A stretch of DNA of 64,000 bases, from positions 35,937,803-36,001,802 of the forward strand of contig NC_052619.1 in the NCBI RefSeq assembly GCF_016545825.1, given 5' to 3'. The DNA is from Eucalyptus grandis. Taxonomy: Eukaryota; Streptophyta; Magnoliopsida; Myrtales; Myrtaceae. Positions 1-12,654 of the stretch are shown in pieces; the first letter of the stretch is position 1; each line of letters starts with the position of its first letter. The notes below the pieces were generated by a model. It worked only from the letters and a program-made list of their open reading frames with translations. It was not told the origin of the DNA and ran no database searches. Position numbers and translations under genes: made by a program.

Positions 1-145
1 CATCTCGATTCTTGGAGCATCCCAACTCTAGGGCATCTCGATACACGGGACATCTCCACTCCGATACATCACAAACATTCCGAAGACATCTCCACTCCAA
101 GGCATCTCGACTCTATGGGTCACTCGAACTCCGAGGCATCATTGC
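1..145. repeat. degenerate short-period direct repeat
   Basis: The word CATCTC followed by GA or CA and then ACTC/ATTC recurs about every 17-35 bases (for example at 1, 34, 51, 85 and 103), giving an imperfect tandem array that is cut by the window start. It ends near 145 in ordinary AT-rich sequence. It has no coding character; it may be the edge of a satellite or of a larger repeat lying to the left. Confidence 0.5.
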
Positions 146-2730
146 CACTAATATTTAAGTGATGGGCATAGCTTTTCATGATACCCTTTATATTTACTCA
201 TATAGCAAAAATGCACATAATAACATTATAATCATATGATCTCTCTTACCTCAACAACAAAATCAACGTTCATTTCAAGAATCGACATTCGGTACACAAC
301 ATTTTTTCATGCAATTTTGTTTTGGAACAAAATTACATTGCACTTTCAATGATCACATACACGAATAATAATTATGAGATGCTTACCTCTTGTCATTTCT
401 CATGTAAGCAAATGATAACATTATGAAAGAATCAACCATATGAACATCGATAACCCAAATAATCAACAACATGACATCGACAACCCAACTAATAAACAGC
501 ATAACACCAACAACATAATAATTGACAAAATGCTTAACTAGTAAATCGGTAATTTAGTCGAATCACGAAAATATCATTTTTGGGTTTAATCTACTGCCAA
601 ATCTCATGGAAGTTGATTACTTACAACCTCAACATATAGAAATTCATTTATTCAAGTCAAATGAACATAATGATTCATCATGCAATTGTTATAACCTTCT
701 CACACTTAACATCCAAGTTTAAACTAAAATTAACAACCATCAAACAACCAAGTCAAGAGCACTAAGTAGATCCATCTAACTTAGTCTTTGGAGTTTTCAT
801 TTACCATGAAAATGACTAGAGCAAAAACCAAATCTTTGATTTCCTTCAAAGAAAAATAATCAAGAACATAAATTAACAACTCCCGATCTTTTTAAACAAC
901 AAAACTAATTTGATAAGATAAAGAGGAAGCCTAAAAATTCACCCTATAAAAACTTGAAATATCGAACTAGAAGCTTTAAAAATACAAGCATGAGACATTT
1001 GCCTTTGCTTTAAAAGAGTGAGAAATGAAAGAGAAAGAAAAGTGGCATGTAACTCTCTCTTTCTTTACAAGAATAAGTTAACGCTCTCTAATTAGAGCTA
1101 GGCTTCTTGAAATGACTTCACACGATCAAGAAGACTTTCATGAAGTACAAAAGGATAAGAGTAAGTAACTAAGCTTAAATATAATGATGAGTTTGAGTTA
1201 AAAACACCAAGTGTAAAAGAGTGGGATAGATGTTCCAGTCCATAAGTTACAAGTGGCTTAATGAGGGCGGCTAAAAGGAGACATTTTAATTGAGAAAAGA
1301 GAGAGCTCCTTCCATCAAGTAAAATGCATAAATGAGTCATCAAGAACATTTATGAGCTAAAGAGGTTCAAATAAAAATTTATAAGTGTCATAATCATATA
1401 ACTCCATTCAATGATATGGTCAAGGGGAATGAATTTAAAAGACCAGGAGTTATCAAGAGATAAGAATAACCAACCAAGATAAAAAGTAAAAATGGCTTGA
1501 AATTAAAAACAATTGATTGAAATTGAGTGAGGAGTGTTTCAATTAGAAAGTGACAAATAGCTCATTTCAAAGTAGATATTTTGTTAAGTTACCAAGATAT
1601 CTAGTAAAATTATTATGGAAAGAAAAAAGTCAATATCCGTTTCAAATACTGATAAATCAGAAAATTATTTTGGACTCACTAAAGTCATTAATGAAAAATA
1701 AGAGATGTCAGGAAATTCTCGGTTCACTAAATTTTAAAACTTGAAAATCATCTAATATGTATTTCGGAGTGTGTCGGGTCGGGCCTTGAATAGGTTAATG
1801 ATTGTTGCTCTACACAATCAATATACATGTCAATATCTATTTTTTGATGCTAACGTATCGGACTCTGGCCAATAACAATCGTGGAAGATCATCCTTCGCA
1901 CCTCGCAAAGTAATCGACTAAACTGAGATTCCCTATTTGTCACCCCAAAACTCCAAGCTAAATAATACTTAACATTACATCCTAAATATTATTATTGAAC
2001 ATAGAAAATTCTGATCACATCACTGACCAAAGCAAATTTCCCAAAATGGCTATAGCTGTCTTGCCTCAAAAAAATATCAACTGCTTATCGAATACTTGAC
2101 CCATTTTTTAGCTACGAAATCCAAAGCTTCGATAGCTCTTTTCTAAACCATCAATTATTTTCTTCCGATGTGTATCTCACTATCATCGGACCTGATATAT
2201 CACTTTTGCAATCTATCACACACTATTATTGGCGTTGATTGTAAGTGACTCGGCTAATTATATTCAATGACGATATCAACCAAGTGACACGGATGTTAAG
2301 ATCAATCATGGTTTCCAACTTTATTAGTACCAAAGATTTCCATAATTGCTATCTTGACTAGTCCTTCCAAGCTAACATGAGATCTAAATCTCATTGATGC
2401 TTATTCACTGAAAGTCAGAGGTATATTGTCTTTGTTGATGGGTAGAATCATTGATAATGGTAAGCAATTTCACTATGTGCATTCATCATCATAATTATTT
2501 ATAATAGAGATAGTTTAGTGATCATCAAAATCTCATAGGAGTGTTTTCCAACATCAAATAGACATCACACTAATCGATGATAGTGACTTGAGACTATCAT
2601 GGCAAATAATCCTTCATTACATTAGAGAAGTCGTTGATGTAGCTACTAGTGTGCCACAAGTACATACTTTCTCTGACATAGAAATAATCCTAAAGTTGTT
2701 CGTGTCACTTCAATTCCCAAAGAGAACTTT
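146..2730. other. AT-rich intergenic sequence, no gene seen
   Basis: Only short, compositionally poor open frames occur (longest 84 codons). No recognisable domain, tRNA or repeat boundary was found. Confidence 0.6.
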
Positions 2731-3301
2731 AAGGGGGTGTTTGTTTGTATTTTTTTTTTATGAACAAAAAAAGAAACAAAAAAAGAAAAACGCATTTGTT
2801 TACGTTTTCCAAATCTATTTTTTATTCCGGGAACAAATTTGAAATATAAATAAGAAACAAAAAAGACTTGTTTCTTGTTTCAAACACTTTCAAGAAACAA
2901 ATTTTCTCTCTCTTCTATTTTTCTTCTCTTTCTTTCTTCTTTTTTTCTTCTTCTTTTTTTCTTTGGCGGTCGCCGGAGCATCGCCGGCCCCTAGCGAGGC
3001 TCGGCCTTGCCTTGGTTGGGTGAGCTCGAGCTCACCCAAATCCAGCGGGCCAAGCCAGGGCGAGCCTCGCCATGGTCGGGCGAGGCCGGCCACAAGGAAA
3101 AAAATGAAAAATAAAAAAATTAAAAAAAAAAAAAAAAACACAAATTTACCAAACATGTTTCTATTCTTTTTTATTTTATTCCGGGAACAAGTTTATCAAA
3201 CGCGATCTTGGTCAAAAATTGTTCATCAGAATATAAATAGTTTTTTCTATTTCTGTTCCCTGGAACAATTTTTGAACAAAAATGTTACCAAACGCACCCT
3301 A
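2731..3301. mobile_element. MITE-like element with terminal inverted repeats
   Basis: The left end reads GGGGGTGTTTGTTTGTA and the right end, reverse complemented, reads GGGTGCGTTTGGTAAC. The subterminal parts also match inversely: repeated GAACAAAAA and ATTCCGGGAACAA words occur on both sides. TAA lies directly outside both ends, a possible 3-bp TWA target duplication as in PIF/Harbinger (Tourist-like) elements. The centre (about 2965-3090) is a GC-rich core flanked by T-rich and A-rich runs, a design seen again in other elements of this window. There is no transposase, so it is non-autonomous. The superfamily is uncertain. Confidence 0.55.
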
Positions 3302-4740
3302 ATTGACCAAGGTCCTTGATATAAACACACTTGTCAAGGTACCGTTTGACGCAGTACAAATTATGAAGCAATTTACAATAAATTCCGGTCGATTGTGAAT
3401 ATCTTGAAAGTTACAAACAATTTGAGGACAGTTACAAGGACTTACAGAATAACAATAATTATTGAGTGCAACTACTAAGCACAACCACCATCAATTTCGA
3501 CAATTTGAGGCAAAAAACTCTGCCATTGATTTATTACCATGTGTTTTTATAAATAAATTACCGTACATATATATAATTACTATTACAAGTGCACGACAAC
3601 TAGAAATAAGTTATGAATCATAAAATAAAATTACTATTCATAAGTCGCAATCAACCTTATGGCATTTTTTTCGCACATTATGATAAATTCAAGAAATTTA
3701 CAGCAAGTCCTTTTTTTTTTTTTTTTTTTTTTTTTTTGACATACAAGATCATAGAAGCCACCCAGATAGAGTTACTTTAATCTGCTAAGTAGTGCACGAA
3801 ACTCCACCGCAGACACTGATCCAAGGCATGCATTAAGGATCACATGCAGTTCTCGGCACTTGCATAAAAAAAAAATGTCTAAACAATTACAAAACGACCG
3901 TTCATGTCCTAACTTTGGTAACGGGACCCCACATTTCTGGTCCTATGCACCAGGTTTCACGTTATGTCCGTGAAGAGATGAGTTTCTACAAACGTAAAAT
4001 CCCCGACAATTAAGTAACGACCGGCCATTTGAATCACATATGTGCATAGGTTAACTTTTCCGGATTGAGTCTGCGTGTATCTTCTGGATCACTCGTACAA
4101 TTTTGTGGGTATTGGTAGCACGAAGAAATAAGTTAGGGGCACAAGAGTCATGCCAGATAAAGAGAAGACTTCTGGTTGGGATTTTTCAGATTCACATCAT
4201 TTCCATTAGCTTGCCGTCATCCATCCAATTCATCATGTGAGATTTTCAAGAGCCATCTTAGACCAAATTATACTTAAGGGTACTTTTGGATCACATATAC
4301 AAATTTGAGGATTTTTCACGACCCAAAAAAAGTTCAGAGTATTAAGAGTATTGGTTTCACGTCGAACTAAATGTATTTTTAGTCTTTGATGGTGTTAGTA
4401 CTAATAAAAGTTAGTGGTATGGGTGCCACGCCGGATAAATTGTAGGCCTTTTTGATAAGATTTTTTTTTTTTTTTTTTTCAGATTGACGTCATCTCCATT
4501 TGCCTCCCGCTATACACTCATGTTGCTATGTGAGATTTTCAATAGCCGTCTTGGACAGAATTGTGTTGAAGGGTACTTTTACAAATATGAGAATCTTTCG
4601 TGATTTCAAAAAAGTTTGGGATATTAGTATTATCTTGGAAGAAATTTGGAGTCTTTTTTTATGGTGTTGGGTACTCATTAAAATTAAGGTTTTCCTTTCC
4701 TCGCGAGGATGGGAGCATAAAAGGGGTCAAATCTAACCTT
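3302..4740. other. intergenic sequence with long poly(T) tract
   Basis: This stretch holds a roughly 27-base T run at about 3711-3737 and another T run near 4461-4480. The long T run could be the tail of a minus-strand retroposon, but no flanking target duplication was found. No supported gene. Confidence 0.4.
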
Positions 4741-4759
4741 TTTCTTTTTACCTTTACTC

Positions 4760-5016
4760 CCTCTTTTCTGCAGAGTCTCCATGTCTTGAGCACAAGACAT
4801 TGCAGAAATCAGGTAACCGTATCCGCAAAAGCTGTCTCTCACATAGCGAGCAAAGGTGCATCCCGTGGGTCCAAAGACTCCAAACATCGTAGCCCCCACC
4901 ATCGGGCGGCAGCGTTCGAAAATCGAGGCCCCGTATAGTTGCTTTCCACAGTTCACCTCTGCCGACACTCCCGTGACAATAACAGCCCTAGCCCTAGGGT
5001 TCTTCCATGCTTGCAC
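4760..5016 (-). pseudogene. orphan coding-like fragment, possibly Tm-1/UPF0261-like
   Basis: An open minus-strand frame of about 85 codons has amino-acid composition unlike the surrounding noise. It contains the segment VGATMFGV followed at matching spacing by a GY..L and an ME.L pattern, reminiscent of the Tm-1 (UPF0261, TIM-barrel-like) family. The resemblance is weak and from memory of the family. There is no full-length frame, no neighbouring exon was found, and the lower end runs into a lysine-rich low-complexity tail. It is best read as a gene fragment; unrelated chance coding character is possible. Confidence 0.25.
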
Positions 5017-5830
5017 GTCTCAATGCTTGCACCCCCAAAGTCCTGTCAGGGTTTTAGGGTAGGAGTCGTATTGTCAGTCGCTCGCTTCATTGTTCTCCAG
5101 TTTTCCATGGGGTTCTGCGATTTGCACGCACCAGAGAAAATATTTAAAAAATTCAAAATATATTATATTAGTATCAATTTATTTTAAAATTTTCAATTAA
5201 ATAAATTTAATTTTAAATATTTTTGTATTTATGCTAAATCAAGTCAATCCAATTAATTTTAATTTGTTGATTGGATAGACTCATGAGCACAAATGCAAAA
5301 TTTTTACGATTAAACTCAATTAAAATGTTTTGACTTTTTTGGAACTTTTTTCTTGCATGCATCCTCCTATACTCATAATCTTGACATAAACATAGTCGAT
5401 TACATCTAGTGTTGTAATCCAGTTTCTTACATGATTTAGTAATGTCGTGCTATGGAAATGGCAGATGGGCAGGTCTAAGCCAAGCCCTTATATCAGACCT
5501 ATTTGTTGCCCGAGCCCACCGTTGAGGAAAACCTTTTTCCATATAAAAATTTTGGGCCGCCCCAAGCCGCCCATGCACAGTCGTGAGCTGCCACGCCAAT
5601 CATTTGGTCTATTTTCAAAAGTAGATATTTACGTGGTCCTCCATTGGAATCGTATCCCATTGAATCCTTGATTATTAAGTAATTAAGTGTTTCACTTGAA
5701 AGTGGTGGATGCCATACTGAGTCACAACATATCTCAACTAAGGCAACCTAGAGTCATGTCTATCAACTTACAGGAGAAGCCTTATCCCGATGTAAGTGGG
5801 CATGACGGTTTACCTCCCGGGACCTTTCAT
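5017..5830. other. intergenic sequence, no gene seen
   Basis: AT-rich at 5140-5350 and otherwise unremarkable. No repeat boundary or convincing coding frame was identified. Confidence 0.5.
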
Positions 5831-6101
5831 TGGGGGTTTACCAGCCTAGTATGCTAGGAGAAGGCAATGACCTCCCTCCAGGCAGGATCCTAGCGCTAGA
5901 AGCGCTGCGGCTGGAGAGTCCAGTGGGGCCGTTATCCCACGTTCCTCCCTCTCACTTGCCTGTAAATGGCTTGTGGGGGGAAGGCACCCTGGGATAACCT
6001 GTTTAGGGTGGAGCAGTTTAAAGACTTGCTCAGGTCTGACGTGCATCTAATTGGAATGAGTGGATCAGAAGATATGGATGCTCGTGTTTCAAAAAAAAAA
6101 A
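5831..6101 (+). mobile_element. poly(A)-ended retroposed fragment (candidate)
   Basis: A moderately GC-rich, coding-like stretch ends abruptly in a 12-base A run (about 6090-6101), as expected for the 3' end of a LINE or a processed transcript. A plus-strand open frame covers its last 45 codons but matches no family I recognise. No clear target-site duplication was found, so the origin stays open. Confidence 0.3.
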
Positions 6102-6135
6102 AGTTCAGGCCCATTGATTGTCATCCCCTGACTCA

Positions 6136-6290
6136 CGACAGGGTGCCCGCTTGGCGATGCGGTTTCGATCGCATGTTCATGCATTCATTTCGAATCCTCC
6201 TCCCACTCTGCCACGGTGATTGCTGTCCAGCACAGCCGGCAGAAAGACGACGACGATCGCGACGTAGATTTTCCCCTTGTTCATGTTAAG
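6136..6290 (+). mobile_element. possible tRNA-derived SINE head
   Basis: Around 6151 the sequence TTGGCGATGCGG resembles a pol III box A, and around 6187 TTTCGAATCC resembles a box B, at roughly tRNA-like spacing. There is no clear A-tail or target duplication, and the element could also be chance similarity. Confidence 0.25.
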
Positions 6291-8065
6291 AAAAGAACAA
6301 GAACTACATAAGGTGTCTATCTCTGATATTGAGAAATAGGCAGACTTGAGTAAAGTAGCCAAACCGGTTGGGAGACTAGGCTTGGCCCATCATTCATGGC
6401 TTTGTAGCTAGGCAGACCAGCGACGGTCTACTATCATTTGGGCCCCACGTCTCGTATAATAATTGATTCGCGATTAGTGATGTTACAAGCACATGCCACA
6501 AGACTTGCAATGACTTAGCAATCCTCGTAGTTCTAGTTAAAAAGAACACTTCTTTGGGGGGAAACCTCGGCTCATGACCGAAGGCAACTCTGTATGAATT
6601 TTCGTAATTTCTAAACAAAATGACGTAACGCTCAAAAACCGAAAAGTTTTGCAGTTAATGGACAAGATTTACTCTCTTTTTTTATCCAATGTTCATCGAG
6701 GGATTGGCAATCTGTTCCCCAGGAACCCTTAGAAGCACTCCAGAGGTAAAAAGACATGACCAAAGACTAGGAGTTGGAAAGAAGAGGATTCTTAATCGGT
6801 CCGGGTACATGTAAAGCCCAAAAGCAAGGCAGTTGTAGAACGAGACAGGTACGAAATTCTTAATTGGAATGGGGTTGGCCCACTTAGATGCCCAAAAGGA
6901 AAGGAAGACGAGCTTCGTATGAACTGGAGTAAGGCCCGGGAGATATATTAGCAAGCTCTAAGGTCTTTCAAAGACATGAGAAACACTACCAAGCTTTATG
7001 AAATCCTTTTTACTTACATGAGGAATTGCTTCAATTTGATCGATCTACTGTGGATACACGGGAATTGCTCGTCTGCACGCGTCGTGTAGGGAACCGTCCG
7101 TAGGGTGGCGACAGCCCCTTTACGTTGCTTATTATACTTAGCATCATTCGGCTCATTAAGAACTTATGATTGCAATCCCTTTTGATTTCCTTGCAAATTT
7201 CTTTCCTCTTGAAGATGGAAGTCTTGATACCAAGAAGTCAAAATTTACATAACTTGGCATAGGATCCTCCGATCGTTCGAACGTCGGTTCGGTTCTTACA
7301 CTTCGAAATCGCATCTTACAAGAGTACAAAAGGACTGAAATTTTTCTTTGCTTTTGAAATGCTGTTGGCTCTTTCGCACATGATGCTGACTAGTATTAAA
7401 GTATGGGCAATGCTTTCTGTCGGAGATTCCTTATCTCGCCCCAAATTTAATATATGCGTAAGGCCAAGGTGCGTTTCAATACGTGAGAGATGATCCTCAA
7501 GCACCGACAAAAGTTTTTTTAAAGAGTTTATTAGATGGGCGCATGTTACAAATGCATTTGGAAAACACTTTTTCAAAATCCCTTGGACTTTAAAGGCTTT
7601 TGAACAAATGCAAATACCATTTGGTAATTTTTTTGGAGAGTTTTGGGAACATGCAATTGCATTTCTAGACACCTCTAAGCCCAAAGCAAGTCCGGGCATG
7701 CTGAGTTTTGAGCATTTCCGAAATACAAATACATTTTTATCTTCCAATTTTGTCCTCTCTTAAGTTTTTCATTATTCCGAAAATGTCTCCACCTCACACG
7801 CACCGACAAGGGTTCATGTTGCTAACGAGGCTAAATCCAATTATCAGCAAGCCAATCTAACGCCGGTCAACCTTGTCGAAGGTCCTCAAGCTATGTGTGG
7901 TTTGCAAGATCCCAAGTGACCACTACCTGGCTTGGGGTCACGGGAACCAAGTGACCTTAAGCAAGGTTGGGTGACAGATGATTTGACTCGCCAATGGCTA
8001 AGTTTGTAGGCAAAGGTTTGAGATTCTGTAATAAATAAATAAATAAATAAATAAATACACACACT
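6291..8065. other. intergenic sequence, no gene seen
   Basis: Contains several minus-strand open frames of 74-143 codons (the longest at 7316-7747) with no recognisable domain. The part near 7550-7740 repeats the GCATTTGG/CAAATGC words typical of hAT-like MITEs, so that frame is probably transposon-derived. A short (AAAT)n run sits at about 8030-8055. Confidence 0.45.
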
Positions 8066-8632
8066 AGCAAAAGTCCTTTATAAAGTTGGCACTGACAATG
8101 CTAACGTAAACGATTTTATAATTCTCTTTAGAATTTCTTGAAATTTTTCTCTTCTTTTTCCTTCTTTGTTTTTTCACTAACAGCAATGCTTTGCGGAGGT
8201 CATTTACCATGTACCAGGGTTGCCCTAATTGGATCTAGCAAGGGTCGCTTTTGCCAAATGTTAGCCTTTAGCAAGAGTTGTGCCGGCAAGGGCAACCCTT
8301 GCTTGTGGCCAACCATCATTGAGGACTTAGTGATTGACAGAGGGAAATAAAGAAAAAAAAAAAAAAGAGGAAAGAAAGCAAAAAAGAAGAAAGGAAGAAA
8401 AAAAATCACATATCTTTTTATAAAAAAAATTGCAATTTGGTTCATGTTAGTATTAATCGTGCCACGTAGGATGATCGACATCCACATTAGTGATTTCTAG
8501 CCAAATTGACCGGAATGACTACATTGACAAATCTTCAAAAGGTTTAGGATTAATTTGCCCGAATTAAAAAGTTTTAGACTAAATTTGCCAATGCACAATA
8601 GGGTTAGGACTTTTTGGGTAATTATCTCTTGG
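8066..8632. mobile_element. fold-back element (long imperfect TIRs, GC core)
   Basis: The left end (GCAAAAGTCCTTTATAAAG) and the reverse complement of the right end (ACCCAAAAAGTCCTAACC) belong to the same family as the ends at 23574/23922 and 54124/54970, which share 'AAAAGTCCTA..CCTATTG' and 'CAATTTAGTCCTAAACC' words. The centre holds a CT-rich stretch, a GC-rich core with repeated CAAGGGCAACCCTTG-type words, and an A-rich stretch. It has no transposase and was probably mobilised in trans. The exact ends and the target duplication are not resolved. Confidence 0.5.
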
Positions 8633-9082
8633 AGACTTGACAAAGGAAATTCCAATTCATGAAGTTTAGGTCATATGTTTAAATTTTACCAATTACATGC
8701 AAACTGTTTAGGCAAGGTTAGAGCTACACGGATAGGCCAAATTAATGGCCAGTCGATTGTTTATATGTCTTAATTTATGGACACATGCCTCTTTGATGTT
8801 GGGTAGGTAGAGTCTGAAGAACAAAAGGTTAAAATAGGTATGCTATTCCCAACTAACAAGCACCACAGGCCATTTTTCAGGGGATTGCCTCTTAGTTTCC
8901 TAACCTTTTACTCTTGAATCTGGACATTATAATGCCAGATTTTCTGATCCATGGGTTCTATAAAATGATAATTGGAGAGCATGCTTAAAATTATACCATC
9001 TTACCGAGCTAACAACAAAGTTCTAATCAGAATAAGCCATTCCGAGGAGGAAGAAAAAGGACTTAGAAAGCCATGAATGATA

Positions 9083-9160
9083 TCAGAATATGGGTTTATT
9101 CAGGGAAGGTTAGTTTGCCCCTTCAATTTACAATACATTGCCTTATATAGGCATGAGCTA
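9083..9160 (-). promoter_or_regulatory. pararetroviral promoter TATA box and poly(A) signal
   Basis: On the minus strand, CCTATATAAGGCAATG (TATATAAG at 9149-9142) is followed about 45 bases downstream by AATAAA (near 9099-9094). A TATATAAGG box with a closely following AATAAA is the arrangement of the caulimovirid full-length-transcript promoter (as in CaMV 35S), where the terminally redundant RNA starts and ends. It lies just beyond the RNase H end of the element, as expected for the intergenic region. Activity is unknown. Confidence 0.55.
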
Positions 9161-10449
9161 CATCAAACATCACAAGGCATTTAGAGGATAGGTCCCTCTA
9201 ATGATGCTACAAACAATAGATACAAAAGCCACAAAGTACGAAAGATGCTTAAAGCACTACAAACAACACACACTCCACACCAAGCCTACTAAAGCACGTG
9301 GTAAAGCACAAAGCACACTACCATATATTATTACTGAATCCTTTTAGTGTTGTCTATTGAGCTATTTGAGCCGTCTTCGTCTTTTGCTTTGCAAAAGGCA
9401 TGAATAAGGCTATCTATTCTTGTTATGACAAAACCTTATCAGCAACAAGGTCGTCAAGGATTCCTAATGAAGATGGGCAATCTGTTCTTGTTTTCTTAAA
9501 GGGAGAGGACTAGTTTTTCTAGGGTTATGACCAGTGGGATCAATTTTCGAAAGTGGTGGAAGCCAACTATAAATCTGTGTAAAGGAATTTAGATAAGTAT
9601 GGGTCTTGGGCTAGTGGCCCACCCCATGGATCTTGGGAGGAAAAAGTGAATGCTTCATCATGGTCGAAACTGAGATCTTCTCCATAATATTATCTTAAGA
9701 CTTGATGAATTTGGTGACTTACTTCAGGAAACTCTAGATTAGTGTGTTGCCAATGCCAAATTTATGGAGGAATCACCCTATTGTGTTGGTGCAAATTTCT
9801 GAAGTTCCTTATATTCCTATGGGATTTGCTTGACTTTGCTAGGAGGGTTTTGAAAACATCGTTTGTTTTTGGTTGAGGCTTGAAAGTAGAGACACCAACC
9901 TTTGCCAGAGTCTGGTGAAGATCTCCACTTGGCCTAATAAACATCCACGACCTATGAAAGATGATTAAGGTGTGAAGTTCTAGATTTGGCCGGCAAACTT
10001 TCAATTGTTCTTTGAAAATTAATTTCTAGGTTTCTAAAGGATTAAACCATGACATGAATTCTCCCAAATGTGCAAAATCTTATTTTCTTTGGATAATCTA
10101 TCTAATGATGAAAGGCATTTTAGCTATAGGAAATTCGACAGCTATTGTATGCAAATTAAGCATATACCAAAGAAGCCATTTAACGTCTTCGGGAAATGGG
10201 TCTATGGGTAAGATGATTAAATGATATATGAATGGATACTTGGGACCTAAAGGTTTCAAACATAATCCACCATATATGTTGATGATTCTTAGCTTATAAA
10301 CCGATAACAGATCAATTAAGCTTTCAAAGATAATTTTCCCTTGAATGAGTCCTAGAATTTCTAGAGGATATTCCCTACTCGGCCATTTTGGCGCATTAGT
10401 TGAGCTCAAATTTGGCCACTGGCCGTTGTACTTGATACATGTTGATGAA

Positions 10450-11760
10450 ACTCATTGGATCTTGATTTGACCTAAATAGAAAATCTATAAGCATATTCTT
10501 TTTTCCCACAATTTGTTTGGTTCCAAAAGAGTATTTGGAAAATCATTCTGCCTACCTCAGAAGCTGTGGGTGCGAACTGTCTTCTATTTGAATTTCAACA
10601 TCTTGGGAAAGGAAGACATGTCCAATTCGATAAGAAAATGATGACCTATGAGATGGGATTCAAATTTCTTAATCACATACTTAACAATCAAGATTTCTTT
10701 GAAAGTAAAATGGTAACGAATTTCTACTTGAATCTTCCACTCTTGCATCCACGGATTCTCCTTTTATCATCAGGCTATTCTTCGAAAAGAATAGCTACTT
10801 AATATTTTTCATCAGCATAGTTTGGAGAATTCTTTTTCCTTGAAAGGGAATTTGAAGAGAATGTAAAGATTCTAACTTTTGTTTGAGTGACTAGACTACC
10901 TTACTTTGTGAAAGTCCCCAAGGACGTAGGTCTTTCTTTAGTATTTTTTGCAATGGATGCATATACCTAGTGGTCTTAGGAACAAAATCCCTCAAGTGGT
11001 TAACTATTAAGGAATTGTTGGCTTTGTTTATGGGAGAGATTCTAAATGGGAATTTGAATTTTTTTTTTTTTTTTTGCAATATGATCACTTGGTTGGAATG
11101 CGCCATCCTTGAGCTGCATGCCATCAAAATTCAATCTTTGTATGGACAGGGCAATCTTCATCTTTTTCAGTAATAACATAATACCATTCTACTTGAAAAT
11201 ATGAGCAAAATTGGATGAGCAACATACAGTGAGACTCTTTGTCTTCCCTATAGAGCAATATGTCATCAATGTAGATCCATGCACTTGCATTGATTGGATG
11301 GAATATTTTGCATATGACCTTTTAGAATAATGAGAGTGTTGTCATTAATCCAAAAGGAAGGACCTTCCACTCGAAGTGTTCATTTAGTATCCAAAATGTT
11401 GTCTTATGTTTGTCTTCCGGTGGATTCCAAGTTGCTAGAATCCTATTTTCAAGTCGAACTTAGAGTAAATTTTGTAGTGATAGACGAGAGAATAAAGTTT
11501 TTTCGTTGGATAAGGGAAACTTATCATCCTGGAAGAACATTTTAAGATGTTGATAATTGATGATCAATCTCATTTTTACTCTAACTTGTTCAGCACATTT
11601 TTCCATATAAAATGCTTCACATGCTCACTGAGTTTGTGGGCTCAATAAGTCATTGTTGGACAAGATCTTTGCATTCTTTCTAGGCTAATTGGAGGTGTCA
11701 TGGATTCATTCCCTGTAGCTTGTTCTAGTTGGGTTGACATCCTCTTTCTTTTTAAAGGGC
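10450..11760 (-). pseudogene. pararetroviral reverse transcriptase/RNase H remnant
   Basis: Minus-strand translation across several frames shows RT motifs in order: a RLIINY-type palm segment (near 11.6 kb), an FDLK/QLGIH-type segment (near 11.45 kb) and the catalytic YIDDILLY box (YIDD at 11273-11262). About 500-600 bases on there are RNase H-like residues. The two catalytic aspartates of the YIDD box are intact. Many stops and frame changes separate the motifs, so no functional enzyme can be made. A T run of 18 bases (11059-11076) also interrupts the region. The caulimovirid assignment rests on the YIDD box plus the coat and movement-protein context; Ty3/gypsy RT is the alternative. Confidence 0.65.
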
Positions 11761-12654
11761 AATTTAATGAAAAACTCTTAATTTTTCCACAAAGAATTGG
11801 AACATCTACCAAGAAACTCTAAGTGGCTTTCAGTGCATGACTCCAGAAGGGCTGGATGATCAAATCAAGGGTTTTAGGCTAGATCAAATAGAGTCTCTAA
11901 GTCTCTAAAAATTCTCGAAACTTCTAGGGTCTGAGTTAGGATATCCTAGCTAATGATGATGTGCCAAATTCGGAATGGGAATCCGATAATCCAAGTAGTA
12001 ATGGTGCACTATTGAAATAACTAAATTTTGATGGGTTTACTCCTTATTTGGTTGGAAAAGCATTTCCAGATGTAGAAGTAAAATACCAGGTATGAGGTTC
12101 CCAATATTCTCAGGAAGAAGCTTTGGATCAAGGATAGAAGAGTCTACACCAGTGTTTTTGAGTGCAATGAGGGGAATGGATTTAGAGGATTGGGATGGAA
12201 GGAACCGGATAGGAACATATGGCTTGAAAGAAAGAGCTTTTTCTTTGTTGACCTGGATGGATGAGATTTGGTCTTGGCTTGCTAGAGAGGATGATGGTTC
12301 ATCAAAAAGAACATGCCTTTGTGGGTAGAATAATCTCCATCTTCACTATTTTTTGAGAAAGTTTCTATGGCATAAATAGTTGTGTCAGAAAGTTCATCTT
12401 CAAGAGAGAAGACGGACTCAAGATCATCTTTTACCAGAGAGATACCAATTTTCTTGTGGATGGCGTCCACAAGATCCATACATTTTTGTGAATTTGTGGA
12501 CAATTTTTTGCGAAAAGTCCTTTATGACCATAGATGAAATAGTGATCTTTCTTCTTCCTTTTACCAAATGATCTCCTCGATGGTATCACCGACTCTTTTT
12601 AAGAAATTTCCATTTTCTTTTCTTTCTTCTGGCAGAATGCTTTCGAAAATGCTT

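Noticed and set aside
3711..3737. Poly(T) run as the tail of a minus-strand SINE
   Set aside because: No matching target-site duplication and no pol III boxes in the adjoining sequence were found.
7316..7747. 143-codon minus-strand frame
   Set aside because: No domain and no codon or splice evidence. It overlaps GCATTTGG/CAAATGC-type MITE-like sequence and is probably chance.
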